Of a stretch of DNA of 64,000 nucleotides, positions 12,501 through 24,369 are shown piece after piece (positions within the stretch are counted from its first letter, which is position 1; every line of letters begins with the position of its first letter). The translations under genes were made by a program, and so were the position numbers. Source of the stretch: Hybos culiciformis. Taxonomy: Eukaryota; Arthropoda; Insecta; Diptera; Hybotidae. The notes below the pieces were generated by a model. It was not told where the DNA came from. It did not search any database and saw only the letters and a list, made by a program, of their open reading frames with translations. The stretch spans positions 29,871,557 through 29,935,556 of the forward strand of contig OZ023273.1 of NCBI GenBank assembly GCA_964007475.1, read 5' to 3'.

Positions 12501-15445
12501 AATAAATCGAACTTTTTTATAAACTTTAATTGTAGATGGCCTTTCATCTGAAGAATTTTTTATTTCTAAGACTGCGTTCCTTAGTGGTGTAATAAAATCT
12601 TCCCTCAATAAATTCAAATGAATTGTTAAATAATGTTGAATAGATTCATATTTTCCTAAAATTGTATATAATATATTTTAACAAATTATGAAAATTTAGA
12701 ATAAAATATTTACCATTGATTATGTTTGGTTTCATAATCTCTAAATTAGGCTCACTCATTAATTCTTCTAAAGAAGGGTAAATCTGGTTTATTGGATAAT
12801 AATAAAAAAAAAACTTTATTATCAACTTTGTTATCAATAGTAAGTAAATATTAAAAATGGTCTCAGATGACTTGTATCATTAGCTTAAGTGACAATAATT
12901 TAGCATTATGTCAACTTTAAAACTATAAAAAAAATTACAATTTTCAAAATTACAATTCAATTCATGGCAGAAAAATGAGCCAAATATTTGCCATAATCAT
13001 TGCTTTTATAATAACTTAATTTATCATTTATCATTTATGAGAAATGAACAACTATTTTCATTTCCACAATTTAAAAATATTCTTTCCAAAATTTTGAAAA
13101 GATAGAATGAACTTTATATTAAATTCACTTACATCTTGAAATTTATTTACAGCTTTTACACCTAGTTTTTCATAAATTTTATTTAACTTTAATTTGATTT
13201 CATTAAATTTGCTTCCACCTTTTGTCAAAACCTCTAATAATTTCTTCAAAAAATTGACAATTATTTCATTCGAGAAGTGATTCAATTCAATTGTTTTTAA
13301 AATAAAGTGAATTTCACCCAACAATTCTTGTGTATTAAGTTGGAAAAGTGATTTTTTATTTTTCACAAAAGTATTATCAAATACTCCTTGAATTAATGAC
13401 AGCAATTGTTGTAAAAAAAGTTCTGATTCAGTGAAAATTTTTAAGAAACTCTTTTTGAATTCTTCCATTGGCAGGTCGCATAATTTTGAAAAAATTTTAA
13501 CCGTTAAACTTATAAATTCATCTTTTAAATTTGAATCAGAAAATGTCTGAAAATAACCGCAGTCATTTTGACTAACTTCGAGAAAAACATTGAGCGGTGC
13601 CAATTCTGAAATAAAACTTAATTTTTTATAAGAAATAGATTGTGTAAAATTTGAATTTCCTGCTGATTTTTGAGTTTTCTTTGATGAATTCTGTTTGACT
13701 TTTTCTTCCAATCTTTTTGGTAATTCATAGTTTCCGCCATAATCTAAAACGATAAACAAAAAACTGTTTAACAATGGGACAATAAACTTGTGGCTAAAAT
13801 ATGAACTAGGGAATAGAATATTTTTTAATTTTATTTCAATTTTTATTTTAACTCGAATGGAAAGGAGAAGATTTTTACAATCGCTCTTAATTCATAATAA
13901 ACAGGGATAAACTGTCTGGAGTTGATTGAACGAAAGCTAAAATTTTAGGTTTGTTTGTTACATTTATAGACTATTTGACAATATTATAAGAAATATACTT
14001 GGCTTTCTCAAGCAAAATAATATTAGACAACCGAAGACTCGATGAATTCGTAAAAGTCAATAATGGGTGAATAGTAGATAATTTAATTCAATAGCTTACT
14101 TTAAATATTAAGTGATGGATTTGTTCAGAACATTTTGACAATTTTTTGATGTTATATCGAGCATATGATAAAATATGTGAATTTCAAATAAGATTAGATT
14201 TTAAACAATGGAATTAAATTTCAGATCTTTTGATAGTAGGTATTAATTTTTTTTACTCATTAATTCAAACTTCATTTAGCCACGTTAAGCTCTCCTTTGT
14301 GCTTTTAGAACTTTTTTTAATTTTAAAATTCTTTATGACTGATCATGTAACCCAAAAGAAAAACATTTAGGTAGGTATCTAGAAAATTGCAATCAAGTAT
14401 CTTTCCCAGTCTCGAAAAATATGTTAAACAATAGTGACAAAATTCATTTTGCTTATGTTAATTTTCACAACTGGAAATTACTTTTTATTCTGAACAGTTG
14501 AAAAGATAAGATAAATAATGAATTGTCAATACATTGTAATAGTTAATATATCGTTTCGTATTACTCTGAAAAAGAACTGGAAACCATACATAAGCGGAAA
14601 TTCCTAGTTTAAGAAGATGTTGCAATCAAAAATGTATTTAATAAGTATGCTGGCGACTAATTAAAAATGATATTATAAAAAAAACACCATAAATCTTAAT
14701 TTTAAATATCTACTGACTCACATAAGCAAATAGATACCTATCTAACCTACCTAACAGGTATGGACCCATGGCCACTATAAGGAAGGCCAAAACAAAACAT
14801 AACTCTAGTGAATTAATACGTGTTTGAAGACGAGAAATTAGTAGGTAGGTAGGTACCTATATTTTTAGTTGTGTTGCAATCTTGAAAGTTAGACACAATC
14901 AAGAAAACAAATACTTAATTTTAATATGAACTAATAGGAAAAAATTTAACCTAATAAGTTAGGTAAGTAACCTACCAATATAATTTACTAATTAAAAGTG
15001 ACATTTTTTATTATCAATCTTCATAAGACCTACGTTATAAGAACCAATTTTAAGCGCCTATTCACCAAAGCACCTACCTATTTCTATTCAAAAGGATTAA
15101 AATGAATGATTAAATTGGTATTGGAGGAGGGCTAAATAAAATTCCAGTTTCTATCGGTGTCGATAATAATAATAAAAAAATTTTTAAATTATTGAGCTTA
15201 AAAATTTATTTTTTTTAATTTGCTAAAAAAAAAAAAATTAAAAATTAAAATATAAAACAATTAATTTAACCTTCGAATAAAAAAGGTATTGGACGACTTT
15301 TTTGTTGTTCTTCTCGATTTTTATTTTCTTTAATGGCGTCAGCGGAATCAGAAGCCGGTGGAAATTCAATTTCTTTTTTTAATTGAACTTTTTGCACAAT
15401 TTCATCAATATCTTTGCTAAACCAATCATCATCAGAGTCTGACAT
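9529..15445 (-). CDS. ZNFX1: ZNFX1-like SF1 RNA helicase
   Basis: Minus-strand exons, all phase-consistent: 15271-15445 (candidate first), 13133-13743, 12714-12783, 12246-12655, 11990-12157, 11040-11739, 10623-10978, 10195-10338, 9762-10076 and 9529-9675; total 3096 nt, 1031 residues. The helical N-terminal region leads to the ZNFX1 signature around LLREDFITPLR, then a superfamily-1 helicase core: Walker A GPPGTGKT (about 539-546), motif II as EEAAEV, GDHQQLRPTTS, QHRMHPLIANLI, TTYNGQM, VVDNYQGEE and ALSRAREGLYVSGN. The last exon encodes one NFX1-type zinc finger (CGHKCGYMCH) and stops, whereas vertebrate ZNFX1 carries a long finger array. Family members bind RNA and act in small-RNA inheritance in worms and in antiviral sensing in mammals; the role here is inferred. 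The gene is head-to-head with the aconitase. The helicase core is certain, the first exon less so. Confidence 0.9.
13744..15265. other. Probable first intron of the helicase gene
   Basis: AT-rich, with several stacked copies of the short words GGTAGGTAGGTA and TACCTA (14740-15080). No exon or tRNA is visible. Confidence 0.5.
15271..15445 (-). CDS. Candidate first coding exon of the helicase, or a 59-aa gene
   Basis: ATG at 15443-15445 opens a frame beginning MSDSDDDWFSKDIDEIVQKV that reads 59 residues to a TAA at 15266-15268. The translation is acidic and charged and clearly protein-like. Splicing at G|GTTAAA (exon end 15271) would leave one G, which with the first two bases of the exon at 13743 (AT) makes an Asp codon and keeps the helicase frame open. 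All exons then sum to a multiple of three. The donor is weak, so a free-standing 59-residue protein ending FLFEG remains possible. The intron would be about 1.5 kb. Confidence 0.55.
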
Positions 15446-16942
15446 TATATTGAAAATCCAAAATAATTATTTTTTTTTTTTAAATTATAGTGTTTTATTT
15501 TTTGCTTTAATTTAACTCTGCTTCAATAAAACAAAAAAAAATTTTTTTTCCCAACAAATTGAAGAAAATTACTTTTTTCTTCGATCGACACAATCTTTTA
15601 ATATTCAATGGTCTGTCAAAAAGCAAAAAAATTATTGAGAAAAAACTGTCAGAGTGATTTAGTGACGTCGAACAGAAACTAGGTGAATGGAAATATTGGC
15701 GACTGCTGTTTGTGGCAGATGACATCGCTAATGTGTAAATTAGGGTGGTTCAAATATCAAATCAGAAATTCTTTGGACAACAAAAATTTTAAAGAAAAAT
15801 AACACAATCAACCCTGGTTAAAAAAATTCATAATGTGAACAGAAATTTCCTGATTTAATTTTGAAAGCTATATTATAATAGGCTTTCCTTACTTCGGGTT
15901 TAAATAAGGTTTCCCAAATATTTATAAATAGTTGTTGAGTTAAAGGAGGTTTATCATAGAAAAAATTTAGTTGTTTTAAAGTTGAGTTAAATGTGAGTTA
16001 AATCAGCTTCACCTGATAAATGAAATGAATATGTCCTGATATGATTACGTCAAAAAATTATCGGTTGGGCATGTACGTTTGAATATTAAAAAAAAAGAAG
16101 AAACAAAATGGCTAAAAAAAACTTAAAAATAAAATAATTTTTTTTTGTAATTTTTATTTTTCGAATTTTATTTTTAAATTAATTAATTCACTTATAGAAT
16201 TTTTTTATAGAATTTTAACATTATTTTTGAATAAATTTTAGTCACTAATTTTTATTTAGAAAATTAAAAAAAAAAATAAAAAAATAAAAAAACAACAAAA
16301 TTAACCCGGGTTAAAAAAAATCATGGTGTGAACAGCAATTTTCAATTGAGGGATAACCTGATTTAATTCATGAATAAAATTCTTAGTTGAAAAGCCTATA
16401 AGAAACTTTGTAGTTCTAGGACATTTAATTCAATTAAGCTAAGCGAACTATTATTAAATCAGCTTTTTATTGCGACTAAATATTTTTTTTATAGCTCAGC
16501 GTACAAATAAAACAAAACAAAGTGATAAAATAACTTGCCAGCTTGTCAGCTTACACAGGTTGATTGATTATTCATGCATATGACTAGGCTATCCAATCCT
16601 AATCCAAAAACAATTGCATTTGCGGTTAGTTCGTTGGTTCGATTGTACAAGTGAAAGTTTTGTTTTTCATTTTTGCAATTGCGAATTGCGACATTAATTG
16701 GATATTGCGTTTGCGAGTTAAAAAATAATATTTATTGATTCCATTAAATAAATTTGTGGGATTGTTTAAAGAAAAAATTTAACATATTTTTTTAATATTT
16801 CTAATTTTAATTAATGAAATAAAAATTGGTGAAGTTAGTTTCACATTTCAATTAGGAACTTGAAATTTTTCTTTTAATTTATTCTTTACACATCATCAAC
16901 CTTTAAGAAAAACTTTGATAAGAAAAAACTACAAAAAATAAA
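15446..16942. promoter_or_regulatory. Shared upstream region of divergent helicase and aconitase genes
   Basis: This 1.5-kb spacer separates two start codons pointing away from each other, so it must hold both promoters and 5' untranslated regions. I see no clear TATA box. A less AT-rich stretch near 15650-15740 (GTGACGTCG, GCAGATGACATCG) contains a CRE-like TGACGTC word and may lie near the helicase start site. The two segments 15800-15900 and 16290-16400 share similar wording (AACCCTGGTTAAAAAAATTC and AACCCGGGTTAAAAAAAATC) and look like copies of one repeat. Confidence 0.4.
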
Positions 16943-19900
16943 ATGTCGGGTAAATATTTATTTAAATTTTTTTATTATTTATTTTTGCATTAAATGATAA
17001 AATTTATATGCGTTTTTTTTTTTAGGTCAAAATCCATACGAACATTTAAAAAAGGAGTTCAATCACAGCGGCACAAAATACAAGTACTTTGACCTTGTCA
17101 ATTTAGATTCAAAATACGGTTGGTATGAAATAATATGTTTTTATTTTTTTATTTCACCAAAGTCTATGTATTACCACCTACCTGATCACTCTAAATAACT
17201 AATTTATTAAAATTTAATTCACATTTGAAAATGTTAATTTTTTTTTTTATATTATTTCGATGCTAATTTAAAACAATTGTGCTTGTGCATTTCATTAAAC
17301 CCATACAAAAATAAATAAAAATTTAAAGTTATACCTATGCTGAATAATTTAATTTGCTAAGAAGTACCTGAAAGTACCTACGTGTAGGTAATTACATAGC
17401 TAGAATTATGTAAATTAATTAAAGAAGACTAGGTATTTATTCTTGATGATATCATAAGGTCTTTTTTTTCTTGTTGAAGTGTTATGTATCTATATATATA
17501 TACAGATTCGTCCATATCGGAAAGTTAATTTTTTGAAAATACCTAACAACTTAATAGATAATTCTAATTTTATACAAAGAAAAATACCTTCCACTTAGTT
17601 CTGAGGGTTAGATAAAAGACCGAAAACTTCAATACAACTTCTAATGGTAATTTTTTTTATCAATATTTAATTTAATTTATTTACAAAAAATGGTTCTTTA
17701 TGATGTCTTGTTGAATCTGAGTGAATAAACATTAAACATGATTCATCTAACTGGGCATAAAAAAATCAACTATCCAAAGGGTTGCAGAGATAACAACTCC
17801 CTTTTTCGTAACAAATCGACGAGTGAATGAATCATTTTAAGATTCTACCTATTTGAATGCAACATGTTTGTCCACTCAGGAGTGTGATTAACAAGTCCTA
17901 GATACATAAATTCCATTATAGAAGAAGGAAGGCAATCGTAAATGTTTGCCACTTTTATTTTTTGGTCATTTTATTCTTTAGTTTCTGTATTTAAACTTAA
18001 ATTTGTTATTGTTTTTTTTTTTTTGTAGATCATCTACCATTCTCGATTCGAGTCTTATTGGAATCAGCTGTTCGGAATTGTGATAATTTTCATATTTTGG
18101 AAAAAGATGTTGAAAATATTTTAAACTGGACTCCAACATTGAAGCAAGGTCAATTTGATATTGAAGTTTCATTTAAGCCAGCACGTGTTATTTTGCAGGT
18201 AAATTATTAACATACAAATACAAAGAAAGAGATAAAGAAAAGAAAATAAACATCCGATATTTTAGGGGGAAAAGAAAAATATTATAACTTTTGTTGTTTG
18301 TTTATATTGCTAATAATAACAATTAATGAATGAAATCAAAGACTTAACACAAATGATAATTTTTTTTTTCTCTTCTTATTTTTATTGCTTGTGATAATAT
18401 TCTATTCAAGCAATTTTTACTAAATAGAATAAACATAAATAAATTTTTGACGTAGAAACAGTTTTTTTTTTTACTCAAATCTTTTTAAAATCTTTATCTA
18501 TTTAGTTATTTTTAACTATTTAATAATGTATTCAATTTATTATGAAAGAAAACATTTCATTTTTAGGATTTTACTGGAGTTCCAGCAGTAGTTGATTTTG
18601 CTGCTATGCGAGATGCGGTCAAAGAATTGGGTGGTAATCCAGAAAAAATTAACCCAATTTGTCCTGCTGATTTAGTTATCGACCATTCAGTGCAAGTGGA
18701 TTTTGCTCGAACGTGAGTTGTAACAATATTATTAATATTTTCAGATTGTCCCTATTGAGTTTTTATTATCAAATTTATTGTTGAAGGAAACAACTATATT
18801 AATATTTTCTTCTAATATGCCTAATTTTAATTAATTTTTTTGAGTCACAAGAATTATTTTTAATCAATAATAATCAAACTCAAAAATCATTTCATATTAG
18901 TTGTGTACAGCAGTGTGGAGCCATCTATCACTTTTTCGACTTAAAAAACCCTGATCCCTTATCTTTTAAATGTTGTTGAGTCGCATATGAAATGAGTTGC
19001 ATATGAAATGGAATAATTAATTAAGAATAATTAAAGAATAAATCTCAATAAGAAAAAATTTGTACACCTATTAATTATTTGATTATTTTCAAATTAATGC
19101 AATTTTAATGATAATAGGGAATATCTTTTATATGCGTAAATTTTTCATTAAAAAAAATTTTTTTTTGATATGAATAAAGCAAAAAGCTAGATAATTTAAC
19201 TTTAATTTCATTTTTAGAAATGATGCCTTAGCAAAAAATCAAAATTTGGAATTTGAACGAAACAAGGAACGGTTTACTTTCTTGAAGGTTAATAAATTTT
19301 TAAAACACCCATTTTATAAAATTATTATTTCAAATGTGGTTATTATTTTCATTTCAGTGGGGAGCTCGAGCATTTAATAATATGCTTATTGTTCCACCAG
19401 GTTCTGGAATTGTTCACCAAGTAAATTTGGAATATTTGGCTCGAGTAGTTTTTCAAAATGATGAACAAGGAGGTAAAATTTTATATCCAGATAGTGTTGT
19501 TGGTACAGACTCTCATACCACAATGATAAATGGTCTTGGTGTACTAGGTTGGGTAAGTTATTATTCAAGAAGAAGTAATAATAACATTAGTATGAACTTA
19601 AGACAATCTTTAAACGTTTACTTATGAGACTGCTTAGGAGACTGCTTAAGGATTTAGCAATTTTTTTTGTAACAAATATATTTTTTTTATTATTTAATTT
19701 TTATTTAGTAAATAATTAGTGTATATAAGAATTAAAAAAATTTACCACAAAAAAAATATAATTTCTATATTGTCATTTCTCCCTTACCATAATCTTTTTT
19801 TATACTTGGATAAATTATTTATACATTTTTTGTAGGGCGTTGGTGGGATTGAAGCTGAAGCTGTAATGCTAGGTCAGTCAATATCAATGTTATTGCCTGA

Positions 19901-22195
19901 AGTTATTGGATATAAATTAATTGGAAAATTAAATTCATTAGTAACGTCAACAGATTTGGTACTAACAATTACTAAACATTTAAGGCAATTAGGTGTAGTT
20001 GGAAAATTTGTTGAGTTTTTTGGATCTGGTGTAGCTGAACTGTCTATTGCTGACAGAGCAACAATCTCAAATATGTGTCCTGAATATGGTGCAACTGTTG
20101 GATATTTTCCAATTGATTTGAATTCGCTAAATTATTTGAGACAAACCAATCGAAGCGAAGATAAAATTGAAATTATTCAAAAGTATTTAGAAGTAACAAA
20201 ACAATTAAGAAATTATTCTGATGAATCACAAGATCCGGAATATTCTCAAGTAATTATTCGTTTCAATAATTCCTGTTTTTATTTCTGTAAATTAAACAAC
20301 TTTTTTTTTCTTACTTTTTAAGGTTATTGTCTTGGATCTTGGTAATGTTGTTACATCAGTCTCTGGACCGAAACGACCACATGACAGGGTTTCAGTTTCA
20401 GATATGAAGAATGATTTCAGAACTTCTCTGATTAATAAGGTAAAATATAGTTTTTAACTGCAGTGTCTTAATAGTCTTCAACTATATTTTTTTAAATCCT
20501 TTCCAAATTAGCGAAATTTTGAGTTAAATTAGAAATGTATATTATATATTATTGAATAATAGTTTGCTGTCCTTAAATAAAAATATATTTTATAGGTCGG
20601 ATTTAAAGGCTTTGAATTGTCTGCAGAAGCTGTTAAGGCTACTGGTTCATTCCAATGGGATGATGGTAAAACTTACACTATAACACATGGATCGGTTGTG
20701 ATTGCAGCTATAACATCATGTACAAATACTAGCAATCCATCGGTAATGTTAGGCGCTGGAATGTTGGCAAAAAAAGCAGTGGAAAAAGGTTTAACCATTC
20801 AACCATTTATTAAGACGTCGCTATCTCCTGGTAGTGGTGTGGTTACTTATTATTTGACAGAGTCTGGTGTTATTCCATACCTTGAAAAATTGGGATTTAA
20901 TATTGTTGGATACGGTTGCATGACTTGCATAGGCAATTCTGGACCACTTGAGGAAAATATTGTTAACACTATTGAGAAAAATGGTTTGGTTTGTTCTGGC
21001 GTTCTGTCTGGAAATCGAAACTTTGAAGGACGAATTCATCCGAATACAAGAGCTAACTATTTAGCTAGTCCTCTTTTAGTTATTGCATATGCAATATCTG
21101 GTCGTGTTGATATTGATTTTGAAACAGAGCCGCTTGGTGTTAGCCCAACAGGTGATAAAGTATTTTTAAGAGACATCTGGCCAACTCGATCTGAAATTCA
21201 AGAAGTAGAAAATAAATATGTCATACCAGCAATGTTTCAAGAAGTTTATAGTAAAATTGAATTGGGTTCACCAGACTGGCAGGAATTATATGCTCCAGAT
21301 GGACAGTTGTATCCGTGGAGTGATTCAACTTATATTAAAAAACCACCATTCTTTGAAGGAATGACTCGGCAACTTCCAAGCATTAAACCTCTTATCAATG
21401 CTCGGTGTTTGTTGCTTCTGGGAGATTCTGTGACAACTGATCACATTTCACCTGCTGGGTCGATTGCAAGAAATAGCCCTGCCGCTCGTTGGCTAGCAGC
21501 GAGGAATCTGACTCCAAGAGACTTTAATTCTTACGGATCAAGACGTGGCAACGATGCAGTAATGGCGAGAGGTACTTTCGCTAATATCAGATTGGTGAAT
21601 AAATTGATTGAAAAAACTGGCCCTCGTACCTTACATTTTCCTTCAGAAGAAGAAATGGATATATTCGATTGTGCAGAACGTTATAAAAGCGAAAGCGTTC
21701 CTCTAATAGCAGTTGTTGGTAAAGATTATGGTTCAGGATCAAGCCGAGATTGGGCAGCTAAAGGACCATATTTACTTGGAATAAAAGCAATTATAGCTGA
21801 ATCATATGAGCGTATTCATCGGTCGAATTTGGTTGGCATGGGAATTATACCATTACAATTTTTGCCTAATGAAAATGCCGAAACTTTAAAATTGAGTGGA
21901 CGTGAAGTTTTTAATATAACCATTCCAGACAATGTTAAGCCAGGGCAAATGATCCAAGTTGATGTAAGTTCCTTTGCAATAATGTTTAACGTTCGAAAAA
22001 TTCTTTTTAATAATCGAAAATACATTAGCCGAATAATAATATAAATTTATTTTTTATTTAATTAATAGTTTAAATTATTTTCAGGCAAATGGAAAATTAT
22101 TTGAAACAATTGTCCGATTTGATACTGAAGTTGATGTTACATACTTCCGTAATGGTGGAATTTTGAATTATATGATTCGAAAAATGCTTGAATAG
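16943..22195 (+). CDS. IRP1: Cytosolic aconitase / iron regulatory protein 1
   Basis: Ten exons: 16943-16949, 17026-17118, 18029-18198, 18567-18712, 19218-19287, 19358-19552, 19836-20249, 20323-20439, 20596-21963 and 22085-22195; 2691 nt, 896 residues, near the 889 of human IRP1. The first exon carries only ATG TCG G. The protein interconverts citrate and isocitrate in the cytosol; in animals the apo-form binds iron-responsive elements in mRNA. The three 4Fe-4S cysteines are present at about 446 (SCTNTSNPS), 512 and 515 ([13 protein letters not shown]), spaced as in human IRP1. The swivel-domain motifs [31 protein letters not shown] and [13 protein letters not shown], and the nucleic-acid-contact segment [18 protein letters not shown], are intact. 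No mitochondrial presequence is seen. Several donors are non-consensus (GTTGGT after exon 2, GTTAAT after exon 5). Family and exon joins are certain; RNA binding is inferred. Confidence 0.97.
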
Positions 22196-22605
22196 AATTA
22201 TGGATTGGATTTTTAAATTTACTTAAGAGATCAAAGTTTTCAAATTAATGAAGAGGTAATAATTTTTTAAAACATAGTTTTAAGAGTATAATATATGATA
22301 ATACTTATTTCGGTAGCTTTTTAAAAGCTTGCACTCAATTGATTGGACAATGATATTTTCTATTTTTCAAGGTATTAAAATATTTTAGTTACGCTAATTC
22401 TCATAAAATGAACTTCAAAAATTGAAGAGTTTTTTTTGCGTATGCATTTGCTATTTGACAATAAAAAATAATTTGTCCTACGAAAAATGAAATTATCATT
22501 TAACAAGCAAATGAGTTTTATATACATATATATTTAAAAAAGTTATTTAAAGTTATTTTTTTATTAATTTTCATTTTATAATTGTCAAAAATATTTTGTT
22601 AAAAA

Positions 22606-22611
22606 AATAAA
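22606..22611 (+). terminator. Candidate poly(A) signal of aconitase gene
   Basis: AATAAA about 410 bases after the stop codon, followed by a GGATGGTTTTTG stretch that would suit a downstream element. AATAAA words are frequent in such AT-rich DNA, so this is only a reasonable candidate. Confidence 0.35.
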
Positions 22612-23202
22612 GGATGGTTTTTGTAAAAAAAAAAATAAAATTTCTTACTTATTCTATCTATATACATATTTAGATAATGATTAGCTGGACTGACTCCTAT
22701 AATATAATTGCTTTGCCAACCTTCTACCTTTTTTTTTTAATTATTTTCTTAGTTAAATGGAGAAGAAAGTCAAATATAATTTTCAATATCTACGACAATA
22801 AACTTTAATTCTTAATACGATTAAAATTTTCATCTTTTAAAGTTTGAATTATTTTATGAACCTCCAACATGCGATAAGTAGAAATTAAATGCTAAATTTC
22901 TTCCCTTTTAAATCTTCATAAAATCATAAAGGAAGTATAAATAGAGAAACTAGTCCCATACAAAAAAATCGAATAAAAAAAGTTAAACAAAATTAGATCA
23001 GACCCCCAAGCTTTTATTTTTGTTTAGAATATATCGCTATAACGAGAGAGCTTTAAAAATAAACAAAATATTTCCTTTATTATAATTGTATTTTAATGTT
23101 TTGTTCTCTATAAAAAAAAAAAAATTGGGTTAGATAAATGTAAATAACAAAATTAAATTTGAAAGCATTAATAAATTCATTTTATTTCATGTTTATTTAC
23201 AT

Positions 23203-23455
23203 ATCGTCGGTCTCGTGCAAAAAAAACGAAACTGTAAGTTTGGCCGTTTTGACCTAATATTGTACAAAAATCATAAAAAAACTAAAATTTGAATATGTTC
23301 AAAGTCGAAAGCTCTCATAAATTATCCGGAATGACTATTTCTATTTTCCCGAAAGTACCAAAACGTACTACAAAAAAAGAAAAAAAAAATTTCAAAACCA
23401 ATTTTCTCAAAACTATGTTTTTGCAGTTTCGTGATTTTTGCATGAGACCGACGAT
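23203..23455. mobile_element. 253-bp MITE with 30-bp inverted ends
   Basis: The left end starts ATCGTCGGTCTCGTGCAAAA and the right end, read in reverse complement, starts ATCGTCGGTCTCATGCAAAA; both continue a few bases later into CGAAACTG. There is no transposase frame inside. I could not identify a clean target duplication, so the class is unassigned. Confidence 0.7.
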
Positions 23456-23880
23456 GCTCACATTATTTTATATTGGAATAATGATTTTTTTTGTTCTTTT
23501 ATTTTGGTTTGTAAGGATACTTTCACTTTTTAAGAATATCCCTTTCAAAAATTTTGAGCCTTTTGTTATTAAAAGTGTTAATAACAAACTCCAAAAATTT
23601 AAATTTATGTTCATAACATTCGTCTGTTTCGGTGAACCAGAAATCATATTTTTTTTTGATAATTTTGTTGCGTCCAAACAGCAATGTAATTGTATACTGT
23701 TTGTTAAAATTTTTTTTTTATAAACATTTTGAGCAAAATAGTTATCAAAAAATTTTTTTAGTTAACTTATGATAAGAATTTTATAAATTTCAATGAAGAC
23801 GAAGATACTAGTTTTTGAAAAAAAAAAAAAATCATAGATGCAATAAATTGATATTAGCACATCACAACAATACATATTTA

Positions 23881-24369
23881 CCCAATAGGAACTGGAAGCA
23901 TGAAAACCTCAATGACGTCCTTAAGACAAAGTTGCTGCCGGTGACGGCTTTCTTACTCCCAAATCTCGATGACATTCCCATATATATGGCCGCCTAATTC
24001 ATTGATGACTTTGTTGATCACAAAGTCATCGGTAAAAGGGGCAGGTGGAATATATCAAAATGAAACGCTTCCACAAATTTTTTTTCTTTTCTGGTTAATT
24101 CAAAATAAATCAAAAACTAAAATGAATTTAAAACAAAATAATCTGCTATTATTCTTCTTTCTTTTTAAACTAACAGTTATTCATTCATAGAATTCCGAAT
24201 TCTTTTTTTTGTTGATGACAACTTCGTATACATTGTCATCGAGAAAGGAATCAAGTATCTATTTTCTAATTACTACCAAATGAATTTGTCGCTAATGAAA
24301 TTTTCAAAGTGTGAAAGTCGATGATTTCATTGATGACTTTTGTCATTACTTCTCTAAGTTCCTATTGGG
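23881..24369. mobile_element. 489-bp MITE, Tc1/mariner-like ends
   Basis: Perfect 13-bp terminal inverted repeats, CCCAATAGGAACT (23881-23893) and AGTTCCTATTGGG (24357-24369), are flanked by TA on both sides (23879-23880, 24370-24371), as expected for a Tc1/mariner-type insertion. The interior carries repeated GATGAC/GTCATC words in both orientations and no transposase. Confidence 0.75.

Noticed and set aside
23289..23723. 144-codon open frame
   Set aside because: Phe/Lys/Ile-rich translation that starts inside the MITE 23203-23455 and runs through T-rich DNA.
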